A stretch of DNA of 64,000 nt from Bacteroidia bacterium (GCA_905373475.1 CAJPTC010000003.1:62001-126000); one strand, 5' to 3'. Positions 42,533 to 51,890 are shown, counted from the first letter of the stretch. The notes: generated by a model from the sequence alone, not told the origin. Numbers and translations are program-made.

Positions 42533-44251
42533 ATGAATATATCAAACTTGAAGACGAAGACGAAACTAAACCTCTGTGTATTTGCCATGGTGGTTAGTTT
42601 CTCGGTAGGCTCGCTCTATATGCTGTACCAGATTCGCCGTATTGCCCGTGCTGGGAACGCAATGTCGTTGGCGAATCAGTCGGAAGCGTATTTTTCAAGA
42701 GCTCGTCTTCATCTTAACGATTATTGCGCAACCTTTAGTGACGAGAAATACTCTGTTGGGCGAAGCTATCTGGATAGCATGCATTTGGTACTAGACGAAT
42801 TGGATGAGATACTCAATGCCTCTGCCAATCGTCAGGCGATAGAACGCGGACAGGCATTGCGCGCTACGCTAAAGAACTACGAACAAAATTTTGACGAATT
42901 GTACGGGCTTGCCACCGAAGTAGGCAAAGCTGTAGCGGCATCGCAAGAGGATATAGAGGTGTATATGGCGGCTGTAATGGGCGATGCGAGCCTGGGAAAT
43001 GAAATAACTTCACTTTCGTTTCTCACCGCACGTGACGCGCTTCTTTCGCTAGAACGTCGCGATATTCCTACTCTCGAAGCAGCCTTAAAACGCATTGCTC
43101 TTCTGGAGCGGCGTGCTCTTCCAGCTCGTTTAAGTGAGCCTTTACAGGAGCTCAAACACGATTTACTTGCGGTTGCAAGTGCTGGTGAGCCCGTTTTAGC
43201 CAATATTCAGAAATCGCAAGAAGAAACTGAAAGAATGGCGAGCTACTTCGCGGAGGCTTCAGTACAATTTTCGGCGGTGCACAACGATGTAGAGAAACGG
43301 GCACTGCTTTTTAGTGCGGCGTTTTGGATCATTATTCTCGTAGTAGCATCGATATGTGCTCAACTAGTGGGGAACTTTGTGGTGGGGCAGTTGCGTCACT
43401 TGCTTACCCTGCTAGAGAGTTGTGCTGCGGGCGATTTTACCTACCGTTTGGATGCGAAACAAAAAGTGTACAAAGATGAATTTGGAGCACTGACTCGCGC
43501 GGTAGATACTATGGTGTCTAAAATACGCGAGGCGGTGCAAGATATTCAGTCGGGCGCTGCCAATGTGGCAGATGCTAGTGGGCAACTGAATGCTGCTTCA
43601 CAGCGCATTTCGCAAGGTACAAATGATCAGTCGGCTAGTACCGAGGAGGTAAGCAGTGCCATGGAAGAAATGGCCGCTAACATTGAACAGAACAGCGATA
43701 GTGCCATACAAGCCAAGAGCTTGGCGCGCATGATGGAGCAACATATCACAGAAGTGAGCGATGGGGCATCGAACTCACTCCTTTCGGTACGTGCTATCCA
43801 TGAGAAAATATCTATAGTGAGCGAAATAGCGCGTCAAACGAACATATTAGCCCTTAATGCTGCAGTGGAGGCTGCACGTGCTGGCGAACACGGAAAAGGG
43901 TTCTCAGTGGTTGCTTCTGAAGTACGTAAACTCGCTGAACGAAGTAGAGATTCTGCCAATGAGATCTCAGATCTTTCTCTCAATGCCCTAACAACTACGG
44001 AAGTTGCCGCAGAGAAGCTGCAAAGTGTGTTGCCAGATGTACACAAAACGGCGCATTTGGTAGAAGAGATCGCAACGGCGAGTGGCGAACAAAAAACGGG
44101 AGTGGATCAAATCAATGCGGCGATTCAGTCCCTAAATGGGGTAGTGCAATCTAATGCAGCCTCAGCGGAAGAGCTTGCTACAAGTGCAGAAGAACTCAAT
44201 GCACAAGCCGACCTACTGCGGGATGCGACCAATTTCTTTAGAATTTCGTAG
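42533..44251 (+). CDS. Methyl-accepting chemotaxis protein (orphan)
   Basis: A 572-residue membrane sensor: transmembrane helix near 12-32, a helical extracytoplasmic domain (about 35-250, four-helix-bundle type), a second transmembrane helix (about 255-280), a HAMP domain (about 283-335) and a cytoplasmic signalling domain with the conserved tip EIARQTNILALNAAVEAARA (about 432). The tip normally contacts CheA and CheW. No che, flagellar or pilus genes lie in the window. The C-terminus lacks a CheR pentapeptide. It ends in a strong terminator. Confidence 0.92.
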   Translation: MNISNLKTKTKLNLCVFAMVVSFSVGSLYMLYQIRRIARAGNAMSLANQSEAYFSRARLHLNDYCATFSDEKYSVGRSYLDSMHLVLDELDEILNASANRQAIERGQALRATLKNYEQNFDELYGLATEVGKAVAASQEDIEVYMAAVMGDASLGNEITSLSFLTARDALLSLERRDIPTLEAALKRIALLERRALPARLSEPLQELKHDLLAVASAGEPVLANIQKSQEETERMASYFAEASVQFSAVHNDVEKRALLFSAAFWIIILVVASICAQLVGNFVVGQLRHLLTLLESCAAGDFTYRLDAKQKVYKDEFGALTRAVDTMVSKIREAVQDIQSGAANVADASGQLNAASQRISQGTNDQSASTEEVSSAMEEMAANIEQNSDSAIQAKSLARMMEQHITEVSDGASNSLLSVRAIHEKISIVSEIARQTNILALNAAVEAARAGEHGKGFSVVASEVRKLAERSRDSANEISDLSLNALTTTEVAAEKLQSVLPDVHKTAHLVEEIATASGEQKTGVDQINAAIQSLNGVVQSNAASAEELATSAEELNAQADLLRDATNFFRIS

Positions 44252-44335
44252 TACAAGCTGTTTGCTTTGTATCGAGTAATCAATCTGCGAAATTCCCTTC
44301 TCTTATGGCAAGTTGATAATTCTGCAACATTAACA

Positions 44336-44372
44336 ACGGAGACTCTCTATTTTGGAAAGTCTCCGTTTTTTT
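44336..44372 (+). terminator. Intrinsic terminator after the methyl-accepting protein gene
   Basis: A perfect 9-bp stem (44336-44344, ACGGAGACT, with 44358-44366) and a 13-base loop followed by a run of Ts to 44372. Confidence 0.85.
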
Positions 44373-44468
44373 ACGAGACACAAACTGCCATAATAATACA
44401 ATAGCGGGGATAGAAAAAATACTTTGGCGCAGATTTTGTATGATTTCATGGAAAATATTAGCAACATC

Positions 44469-44499
44469 TTTGCATGACAAAGAAATTTGACTACCTTTG
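44469..44499 (+). promoter_or_regulatory. Bacteroidota-type promoter of the ECF sigma gene
   Basis: A -33 TTTG (44469-44472) and a -7 TACCTTTG (44492-44499) are separated by exactly 19 bases, the best full match to the Bacteroidota sigma-A consensus in this window. Transcription would start near 44505, downstream of the first ATG of the open frame (44474). Confidence 0.7.
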
Positions 44500-44566
44500 T
44501 CATAGAGAAAACACTAAAACAGTACGCCTATCGAGTGATATTTACGTAACCAAGCATTTAGCAGAC

Positions 44567-45163
44567 GTGAATACTTCATTTTCAGAAACCGAGAATGTAA
44601 CTCTTATAGAAGAGTTACGGAATGGGAGTGTGGACGCTGCAGAGCGTCTCTTCTCTAAGTATCAAAAAAGATTATACAGCTACATATTGTCATCCGTCAA
44701 AGATGATAGTATTGCTCGTGATCTGTCGCAAGAGGCTATGCTTAAGGCGTTCGTCTCTATAAAACGCGGACAGTATCACGAAGACGGGCGTTTCGAGCCA
44801 TGGCTGGTGCGGATTGCGCGCAATGTTCTTATGGATCATTACCGTGATAGGAAACGTTTCCACCAGGTACACTCAGATCGTGAAGTTTCAATGCTTCCCG
44901 ATACGTTTACCTCCTCGATAACCCCAGATAATGAATTGATGGCTTCGCAACAACGGAGTCAGGTAAGGGAGCTGATACAAGAACTACCCGAAACGCAAAA
45001 AGAAGTGGTGATACTCCGACATTTCTTGGGGCTTACTTTCCAAGAAATTGCCACGCATACGGGGGTAAGTATCAATACAGCGCTTGGAAGGATGCGTTAT
45101 GCGCTCATCAACCTCCGCAAGATTGCATCGGAGCAGCAGCTCTTAGATTTTACAAGAGGCTAG
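44567..45163 (+). CDS. ECF-type RNA polymerase sigma factor
   Basis: Sigma-70 family factor of about 198 residues from the GTG at 44567. Region 2 is visible (LIEELRNGSVDAAERLFSKY, DLSQEAMLKAFVSI) and region 4 (LPETQKEVVILRHFLGLTFQEIA, SINTALGRMRYALINLRK). The open frame extends up to an ATG at 44474, but that would put a perfect promoter inside the coding region, and the usual ECF length is about 190 residues. GTG 44567 is therefore preferred; this is inference. No anti-sigma factor gene is adjacent. Confidence 0.85.
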   Translation: MNTSFSETENVTLIEELRNGSVDAAERLFSKYQKRLYSYILSSVKDDSIARDLSQEAMLKAFVSIKRGQYHEDGRFEPWLVRIARNVLMDHYRDRKRFHQVHSDREVSMLPDTFTSSITPDNELMASQQRSQVRELIQELPETQKEVVILRHFLGLTFQEIATHTGVSINTALGRMRYALINLRKIASEQQLLDFTRG

Positions 45164-45196
45164 TGCTTACTAACGAGCCTTATACTACGAAAAAAG

Positions 45197-45224
45197 AAGC
45201 CTAGGATATTACCTAGGCTTTTTC
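45197..45224. terminator. Bidirectional terminator between sigma gene and apbE
   Basis: A 9-bp stem AAGCCTAGG/CCTAGGCTT with a 6-base loop, T run on the plus strand and an A run before it that gives a T run on the minus strand. It serves both convergent units. Confidence 0.8.
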
Positions 45225-45315
45225 TTTTTCTGGCATAGAGAACATGAGTCCGTATTTCGCCTCAAAACGCCTCAAAATAGACGACAATACCCTTCAGTGC
45301 AAGGGAACTCTACCA

Positions 45316-46341
45316 CTACTTCTGTAGGAGAAATTTCTGTACGCCCTGCGAGTTCCAGACTTCGTAAGTTGTAGAGTCATGCCGAGCAATAAGTATTGCC
45401 TCAACTTCGGGAATACGCTCAACAAGACGCTTTGCAGAATCGAGTCCCATAACCATCATAGAGGTAGCTAAGGCGTCTGCCTCGGTGCAAGTAGGTGCTA
45501 AAACAGTAGCACTTAATAGGGAGTTTTCCTCAGGGTAGCCTGTATGAGGATTGATGGTATGCCCCCATTTCTTCGTGCCCTCTTCGCGAAATGAGCGATA
45601 GTTCCCGGAGGTGGCAAGTGCGCATGAAGAAAGCTGTATTCGTTGCACGATGGAACTTCCAGGCACATAGCCCTGTTCTGGCGTCTCTATCCCAAAAATC
45701 CAAGCTTCGCCACGCGAGTTAAGACCGTTAGCACGGATTTCGCCCCCAATGTTAACCATATAATGGCGTATCCCCATGCGTTCAAGATATTGGGCTACTT
45801 GGTCAACAGTATAACCTTTAGCTATACCGTTGTAATCCAACGAAATAGAAGGAAGATCTTTGAGAACAGAATCATTCGCCACGTGTACGTATTGCATCCC
45901 AATACGAGCTACCAATGAGCTTACAGTAGCACTGTCGGGAAGTTGCGAGGCATCGGGACCAAACCCCCACAAACGTACTAAGGGAGCAATGGTAGGGTCA
46001 AAAGCCCGATTAGTAAGTTCAGAGAAACGTTTCGCCTCACGTGTAAGTGTTGCGAATTCTGCGCTGGCAATTCCATTGGCAGACTGATTGAAAGAGGTTA
46101 TAACCGACTCTTTGGAGAAAAGGGAAAAGAGGTGATTCATCGCCGTCAGAATAGAATCAATTGGGGAGTGAAGGTCGCGCTCTATGGAATCGCGTAGCGA
46201 GATCTGGTAGAAAGTCCCAATCCCCTCTCCACTGAAATTACGATAAGATGCTTTGGGAGCTTCTTGGCATGCTGCCAAAAGAACAAAGGCAAAAAGAGTA
46301 AATAGATAGAACCTATTCGCAAACAAGTAGTTATGTTTCAT
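45316..46341 (-). CDS. apbE: FAD:protein FMN transferase (ApbE) lipoprotein
   Basis: Attaches FMN to a Thr or Ser of target proteins such as NqrB/C or RnfD/G on the outer side of the membrane. The 341-residue protein has a lipoprotein signal ending LLAACQ (Cys about 25). The ApbE domain follows, with LDYNGIAKGYTVD (about 178), VNIGGEIRANG (about 207) and the metal-site region HTINPHTGYP (about 262) plus TCTEADALATSMMVMG (about 285). Length is typical. Its ATG overlaps the EEP gene stop. Confidence 0.9.
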   Translation of the reverse strand: MKHNYLFANRFYLFTLFAFVLLAACQEAPKASYRNFSGEGIGTFYQISLRDSIERDLHSPIDSILTAMNHLFSLFSKESVITSFNQSANGIASAEFATLTREAKRFSELTNRAFDPTIAPLVRLWGFGPDASQLPDSATVSSLVARIGMQYVHVANDSVLKDLPSISLDYNGIAKGYTVDQVAQYLERMGIRHYMVNIGGEIRANGLNSRGEAWIFGIETPEQGYVPGSSIVQRIQLSSCALATSGNYRSFREEGTKKWGHTINPHTGYPEENSLLSATVLAPTCTEADALATSMMVMGLDSAKRLVERIPEVEAILIARHDSTTYEVWNSQGVQKFLLQK

Positions 46342-47462
46342 TTCCTAAAGGATTTTGAGAAGGCAAAAGATGCTAAAACGGGATAGTGATCAGAGTAAGG
46401 AGCATGGAGGACTTGGAAAGCATAAGGGAAAATCTCAGGAGGGTGTAGTATAAAATCTATGCGCATTGGGGGGAAAAGCGTTGAAAAAGTAGCGCCGTAG
46501 CCCTTGTGTATTTCGTTAAAGGTGTCATACATGCCCTGCGAGACTGTGGCATAAGTATAAGTAAAGGGAGTCGCATTAAAATCGCCGCAAAGCAAAACAG
46601 GATGGGGTGATGTGCTAATACTGTTCTTAACGTATTGCGCCTGTTGTGCTTGACGTTGCAAGGTTCTGTAAAGCTTCTTAAAGATATCGGATATCTCGAA
46701 AAGCAGATTGTCACTCGAAGTAAAACGAGGTGAACGTATAAAATTAAGGTTGTTGCGATGTAGGCGAAAAGACTGAAAGTGAGTGCTATAGACGCGCAAT
46801 GTATCGCTGCCAACACGCAGATCGGCATAAATGGCACAGTTGTATGAATCGGGGAATTCGATTACACCGCGTTCCAATATGGGGTATTTTGAAAAGAGTG
46901 CGACCCCGTGATGCAAATCGCCGTGATGCAACGTGTAATGTATATGGCTAAAAGGGGCAAACAGTTTACGCGCCGCAGAATCTGGGAAGGTTGCATCGGA
47001 GGTTGTAAACTCCTGAAGGCAAATAATATCTGCCTCAGTTCTACGAACCAGAGCGGCTATTTCCGAAGCCGTAGGAGGCGTATCAGCCCAAGAATAAAGA
47101 CGAAAAAGATTGACATTGTACGACAGTACTCTAAATACTTGTGCGTTGTCGGGCAACGAAGAAAGCGTAGCAGGAGGGGTATCGTAGAAACGCACAAGAT
47201 GAATACCAATAGCTAAAAAGAGCGATGCTAGGGGAATGAGAGCCGAGACTTTCTTGCGAGCCGACCAGTAGATGAGAAGAAAAAGGTTGATACAAGCCAA
47301 TATGGGAAGCGCAAGTGCGAGAAGATTCGGGAGGCAAAAGACGTTGGGATCTACATAAGGCGCGATGGAAGCTAACGCCAAAAATAGGGTAAAAACCAAG
47401 GCTAAAAGCGTAAGAAAGGAGTGTCCGAAAAAATGAACTATACGCCGAAAGACTTTTAGCAT
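46338..47462 (-). CDS. Membrane-anchored endonuclease/exonuclease/phosphatase family protein
   Basis: A 374-residue protein with about three N-terminal membrane helices (10-32, 45-66, 73-92) and a periplasmic EEP domain: VLSYNVNLFR (about 110), ICLQEFT (about 150), GDFNATP (about 303) and SDHYPVLASF (about 360) are the metal and catalytic blocks. The fold is shared by nucleases, inositol-phosphate phosphatases and sphingomyelinases, so the substrate is unknown. Its start lies two bases after the second rhomboid. Confidence 0.85.
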   Translation of the reverse strand: MLKVFRRIVHFFGHSFLTLLALVFTLFLALASIAPYVDPNVFCLPNLLALALPILACINLFLLIYWSARKKVSALIPLASLFLAIGIHLVRFYDTPPATLSSLPDNAQVFRVLSYNVNLFRLYSWADTPPTASEIAALVRRTEADIICLQEFTTSDATFPDSAARKLFAPFSHIHYTLHHGDLHHGVALFSKYPILERGVIEFPDSYNCAIYADLRVGSDTLRVYSTHFQSFRLHRNNLNFIRSPRFTSSDNLLFEISDIFKKLYRTLQRQAQQAQYVKNSISTSPHPVLLCGDFNATPFTYTYATVSQGMYDTFNEIHKGYGATFSTLFPPMRIDFILHPPEIFPYAFQVLHAPYSDHYPVLASFAFSKSFRK

Positions 47463-47464
47463 TC

Positions 47465-48349
47465 TTATTTTCTGAAAAGTTTCTCTTTCTCTTCATTGCT
47501 AAGAGAGGCGTAACCTCCTTTAGCTAATTTTGCTAGTATGCGTTGAATCTCGGCTTCATCATTTGGTGCACTGCGTTTCGGGTCTTGTTTCTGCGCGGTT
47601 TGTTTATTTCGTTTTGATAACGAAGCAAAGAATGCACCCCACTTGACTAAAAGAACTTGCCACGGCGTGTGACGCGACCTCTTGCTCTGGAGCAATAAAA
47701 AGGCATAAAGTGTCCCTACCAGTGCACCGCCAAGATGGGCGATGTGCCCGCCCGCATTGGATTGGGTGATACTCAGGAAATCAAGCACAACCATGGCAAG
47801 AGCGAGCCAAGCAATTCGCACTCGTACAAGCCCAAAGAGGTACACCACATTATTGGGCGCAGCAACAACGGTAGCAAGCGTTATGGCCATAATGGAAGCC
47901 GATGCGCCCATAGCCGCAGAGACATGGACTACGTCGGAAAAATAACTGAACAGGTTGTAGACCATCAGATATGAGAGTCCCCCTGCAATACCTCCCAACC
48001 AGTATACCCAGTGGAACTGGCGTGAGGTAAAATGCTCAAAAAACATACGCCCAAACACCCAAAGCCACAGCATGTTGAACAAGAGATGTGTGAAACTTTG
48101 GTGGAAAAAGAAATGGGTAAAAAGCGTCCATGGGTGGGAAGCTAAGCGCCCAAGATCCGATGGAAGCGCGAAGCTATAGAAAAGAGAAAGTGCCGCATCG
48201 GGAGCTATACCCTGGAGAGTTATAACAAGGAGTTTAACTACCAAGAAAACAAGGACGTTTACGGCAATATAGTAGAAGAGCACGCGAGGTATCCGCCGCT
48301 GTGCAAGCCAAACTTCTAGCGCTGAGAGAATACTAGAGCCGCGAGCCAT
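47465..48349 (-). CDS. Rhomboid family intramembrane protease with C-terminal extension
   Basis: A 294-residue membrane protein with about six helices. The catalytic serine lies in MGASASIM (about 148), a GASA instead of the common GASG, and the catalytic His is in GGHIAHLGG (about 203). HLLFNM motif residues (about 90) are present. A soluble tail of about 70 residues ends with ILAKLAKGGYASLSNEEKEKLF, as in DUF6576. The ATG at 48349 (MARGSS) overlaps the upstream rhomboid. Confidence 0.85.
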   Translation of the reverse strand: MARGSSILSALEVWLAQRRIPRVLFYYIAVNVLVFLVVKLLVITLQGIAPDAALSLFYSFALPSDLGRLASHPWTLFTHFFFHQSFTHLLFNMLWLWVFGRMFFEHFTSRQFHWVYWLGGIAGGLSYLMVYNLFSYFSDVVHVSAAMGASASIMAITLATVVAAPNNVVYLFGLVRVRIAWLALAMVVLDFLSITQSNAGGHIAHLGGALVGTLYAFLLLQSKRSRHTPWQVLLVKWGAFFASLSKRNKQTAQKQDPKRSAPNDEAEIQRILAKLAKGGYASLSNEEKEKLFRK

Positions 48350-49160
48350 ATTTTCGCCAGTAGAGTATGAGGAAGAAACCAAAAATCATACCGCCAATGT
48401 GCGCAAAATGGGCAATACTACTTCCAGGCTGCGAAATGCCAAGATATAGCTCAATTGCGGCATAAATTATCACAAACCATTTGGCTTTTATAGGAATAGG
48501 AGGAATAAGCAGATATAATACCACATTGGGGTATAACATTCCGAAAGCGAGCAAGATACCAAAGACTGCACCTGAGGCACCAACGGTTGGGATGTCCATC
48601 TGCAATGAGACAAGCTGTTGCAAATAATCGTGCGCCAAAACAGAGAACTGAGGATTGGAAGGAGTAGCTTCCCAAGGCGCTATTATATTTTCGTAGAAAT
48701 AGGTATGATACTGCGGGAAATGCTGGGTAATAAAATAGTCTAACGACTCTGGCGAAAGGCTCGGTAGGAGGGCATCTATTTGATGCTGAAGAGAGGTAAA
48801 CTCGAAATAATTTACGAGTGTATGTACTCCCGCCGCTCCTAGTCCTGTAAAAAGATAGTAGAAAAGGAAACGTTTGCCTCCCAACTGATTTTCGAGTATG
48901 CGTCCAAACATCCAAAGAGCAAACATATTGAAAAACAGATGAGTTAGCCCTCCGTGCATAAAGATGTGAGTAACGATCTGATACGGACGAAAAAGTTGGC
49001 TAGCAGGGTAGTGCAGTCCTAGGGTATTGATAAGATCAAAATGAAAGGTACGCTCGGCAACCCAGGTGGCGAGCAATAAAAGGACATTGATAATAATGAG
49101 ATTAGAGACCACAGGGTACTGTGCCAGTGCGCCTCGTAGCTGTTGCATAGGCGATGCCAT
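48333..49160 (-). CDS. Rhomboid family intramembrane serine protease
   Basis: A 275-residue, six-helix membrane protease. The catalytic serine is in VGASGAVFG (about 196) and the histidine in IAHFAHIGG (about 255), with HLFFNM (about 75) near helix 2. It contains an insertion (about 128-180) between the N-terminal and catalytic segments. It cuts transmembrane substrates in the bilayer; none is known here. It overlaps the second rhomboid by 17 bases, and mutL lies upstream. Confidence 0.9.
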   Translation of the reverse strand: MASPMQQLRGALAQYPVVSNLIIINVLLLLATWVAERTFHFDLINTLGLHYPASQLFRPYQIVTHIFMHGGLTHLFFNMFALWMFGRILENQLGGKRFLFYYLFTGLGAAGVHTLVNYFEFTSLQHQIDALLPSLSPESLDYFITQHFPQYHTYFYENIIAPWEATPSNPQFSVLAHDYLQQLVSLQMDIPTVGASGAVFGILLAFGMLYPNVVLYLLIPPIPIKAKWFVIIYAAIELYLGISQPGSSIAHFAHIGGMIFGFFLILYWRKYGSRL

Positions 49161-49291
49161 CTAGATTACGAGTTAATAGGAAAAGTATATAAAATTCAAG
49201 AGTTGCCAGCTGCTGTTAGCTATCGAAACCTGTTCGCTACAGCAAGATACGATACACGGTATTTTCTGTTTACGCCTCATTCTGTTCCTCT

Positions 49292-51121
49292 TTAACTCTT
49301 TGCACGCATAGAGCTTTGCAATTGCGTAGTGTCTAAAACGTACATGGTGGCGCGCCGTTTTGGGTCTAACATCGGTTCGCTGCATGCAAACAGATCTGCC
49401 ACGAGTGTTGCTCGCAACTCAGGCGATAAGGGAGTAGAATATTTGTAGGCCATGGCAAGCGCAAAAGCGGCTCGTGTTCGATCGAGTATGTGCTCGAAAC
49501 TAGTTGTTTCCTTTTCGATGTATTCTTGGTAGAGCGTTTGCAAAAATTCTTCAGCCTCCAGAGGCATATTGGTTCGCATTATACTGTTCAGCTGTAGGTT
49601 ACGCTCAGACGTAAGTTCAATGCTTAACCCCATCTTTTGTACTTGTTCCACAAAAGTTTCAATACCAACACGTTGAGAAGGGATCAGAGATAACTGGGCA
49701 GGGTACATTAAATTCTGAAACTGTAGTTGCTCTTCTCTTTGCATACGCTCATAGAGAATGCGCGCGTGCGCCCTATGCTGATCTATGATACGGAGCGAAT
49801 TTCCCACCGTTGTAACCACATAAGAGTTGTCTAAATTCAGTGTCTGACTACTCGCCTCCTCTTGTACTCCGCCAACAGTAAAAATAGACGTTAGGGGAGT
49901 CCGTTGTATTACTTCTTGTACAACACGCGTGCCACTCTGCGCAACACCTGTTGAATAGGATACTGTCTGTTCGGTGGTTTGCATCACGTTCCTGTTGCAA
50001 GGAGCAGTAGTTTGCCCGTTTTGCACAGCAGGAATGAGCGGGAAAGCACTTTTCTTCCCTACGTGGGAGTAAGACGTCAGTGAGGGTATATGTTGAGCTT
50101 GTTCTTGCGTTGTAGCCACGTTAGAAAGCCCTGCAGAGCGCCCTAAAGCGGTACGTACCGCATTAAATAGAATCTCCCATATCACGTGCTCATCCTCAAA
50201 CTTAATTTCGGTTTTCGTTGGATGAATGTTTACATCTATACGATGCGGATCAACTGTAAAGTACAAAAAGAAACTTGGGAGTACATCTGGCGGCAATAAT
50301 CGCTCAAATGCATTGAAAATGGCGCGATTGAAATAGGCGCTACGCATGTAACGACCATTTACAAACAGATACTGTTCGTTGTAACGCTTTTTAGCAGCTA
50401 GGGGATCTACTACAAATCCTTCAATAGCTACTGTCGCCGAGGCGAGATCTATGGGGATGAGCGCATCGCTTAACTCTTTGCCGAAAAGATCCAAGATGCG
50501 TTGTTTGCGAGTGCCCGACGACAGGCTATAAAGCGTTGCTTGCTGATGGTATAAGGACATAGCAACCGTGGGGTTGGGAAGCGCCACACGAAGGAATTCG
50601 GCGACAACGTGTTTTAGTTCAATGGGTGTACTCTTCAGGAATCGGCGACGCGCAGGAACGTTGAAGAACAAGTTCCGCACAAAAAAGTTTGCTCCTACGG
50701 GGCAAGCAGTAGGCGTATTCTCTGTGACCGAGGAAGCCGAAAGCGTAATTTTTACGCCAAGCTCATCCTGTGCACGTCGCGTGATGAGCGTGACCTCTGC
50801 AACTGCGGCAATGGAAGCGAGCGCCTCGCCTCGGAAGCCCATCGTTGCTATAGACTCAAGGTCGGATGCTTGCGTAATTTTCGAGGTAGCATGACGCTCA
50901 AAACAGAGACGAGCATCCATAGGGGACATACCTAAACCGTTATCTACAACTTGTATCCCATTTTTACCACCTTCGTAAACGACGAGGCGTATGCGGGAGC
51001 TGCCAGCATCAATGCTATTTTCAAGTAGCTCTTTAACGACAGAAGCGGGGCGCTGCACGACCTCGCCAGCGGCTATTTGGTTCGCAATGCTGTCGGGAAG
51101 CAAGTTGATAAGATCTGGCAT
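49292..51121 (-). CDS. mutL: DNA mismatch repair protein MutL
   Basis: Links MutS mismatch recognition to strand cutting. The N-terminal GHKL ATPase domain has IANQIAAGEVVQRPASVVKELLENSIDA (N-box, about residue 12-40), DNGLGM (about 61) and GFRGEALASI (about 95). After a variable linker (about 340-420), the C-terminal dimerisation domain covers about 420-609. No clear DQHAxxE(x)4E endonuclease motif is visible; a DQHRAHARILYE (about 454) takes its place as in many MutL. Complete at 609 residues. Confidence 0.95.
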   Translation of the reverse strand: MPDLINLLPDSIANQIAAGEVVQRPASVVKELLENSIDAGSSRIRLVVYEGGKNGIQVVDNGLGMSPMDARLCFERHATSKITQASDLESIATMGFRGEALASIAAVAEVTLITRRAQDELGVKITLSASSVTENTPTACPVGANFFVRNLFFNVPARRRFLKSTPIELKHVVAEFLRVALPNPTVAMSLYHQQATLYSLSSGTRKQRILDLFGKELSDALIPIDLASATVAIEGFVVDPLAAKKRYNEQYLFVNGRYMRSAYFNRAIFNAFERLLPPDVLPSFFLYFTVDPHRIDVNIHPTKTEIKFEDEHVIWEILFNAVRTALGRSAGLSNVATTQEQAQHIPSLTSYSHVGKKSAFPLIPAVQNGQTTAPCNRNVMQTTEQTVSYSTGVAQSGTRVVQEVIQRTPLTSIFTVGGVQEEASSQTLNLDNSYVVTTVGNSLRIIDQHRAHARILYERMQREEQLQFQNLMYPAQLSLIPSQRVGIETFVEQVQKMGLSIELTSERNLQLNSIMRTNMPLEAEEFLQTLYQEYIEKETTSFEHILDRTRAAFALAMAYKYSTPLSPELRATLVADLFACSEPMLDPKRRATMYVLDTTQLQSSMRAKS

Positions 51122-51124
51122 TTC

Positions 51125-51412
51125 TTAGAGGCGAAAATAGAAGTATAGCAACAGAACTAGAGCACCGAGAATAAGTAGGGTACGTTTTTGTTGCGCTTTA
51201 GTTGTTCGTTTGGTGCGTTTAGCACGAGCCTCTTGAAATTCGAGTTGCATCCGAGCTGTCGAAAATTGAGAGGTCTGAGCAACATTTTCGCCTCGCTCCT
51301 CTTGAGCACGTGCAATAAGAGCTTGTAGGCGTTCTTTTCGCTCATCGTAATAGCGCGGCACGTAATTAAACTGACGCGGCTTACGTGTTTTAGTAATTGA
51401 AGCAAAGCCCAT
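51125..51412 (-). CDS. Small tail-anchored protein upstream of mutL
   Basis: A 95-residue protein with a basic, helical soluble part (about 1-75) and a single hydrophobic segment at the very C-terminus (TLLILGALVLLLYFYFRL). This is a tail-anchored or single-span design. It ends 3 bases before mutL and so is surely co-transcribed. Function is unknown; a link to MutL is not shown by this alone. Confidence 0.7.
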   Translation of the reverse strand: MGFASITKTRKPRQFNYVPRYYDERKERLQALIARAQEERGENVAQTSQFSTARMQLEFQEARAKRTKRTTKAQQKRTLLILGALVLLLYFYFRL

Positions 51413-51700
51413 AATAGCTCAGGAGGTTAGTTTTAAGATATAACGCGCAGAAATGTCAAATATCATAGTGCAAGAATAAATGACATTTCATAGCAAAACT
51501 ACGAAAAAGAAACATAGGGGGCGAGTGGGGGAGTAATGCACAAAGAAAATACGAACAATAGGGTAGTGCAAGAGAACAGATACAATAGCAATAACGCTTG
51601 TAATATTCGTCAACATTGAAATGAACAATTAACGGATTTTCATTGCATTAACTACTAATCTCTAAAACAGAGGTAGAGAAATCGTTATCTCTATAAAAAC

Positions 51701-51733
51701 TACAGTTGTTATTATATAAATTTCACAACTGTA
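51701..51733. repeat. Inverted repeat 1 upstream of XRE gene
   Basis: TACAGTTGT (51701-51709) and its exact complement ACAACTGTA (51725-51733), spaced by 15 bases. Shares its half-site with the repeat at 51862. Confidence 0.5.
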
Positions 51734-51861
51734 ACCATTCCAACTCCTTATTTATTCCCTACTTCATTATAAAACAGCACCCTATTCTACATTGGTAGCA
51801 GACAGTGATTGAAGGGAGCCTTTACTAAGCTCTGGAGCAAATTATACAAATGCATACCTAC

Positions 51862-51890
51862 ATATAATTGTTCCGTAGAGACAATTATAT
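51862..51890. repeat. Inverted repeat 2 upstream of XRE gene
   Basis: ATATAATTGT (51862-51871) and ACAATTATAT (51881-51890), perfect 10-bp arms with a 9-base spacer. About 110 bases before the XRE start codon. Confidence 0.55.
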
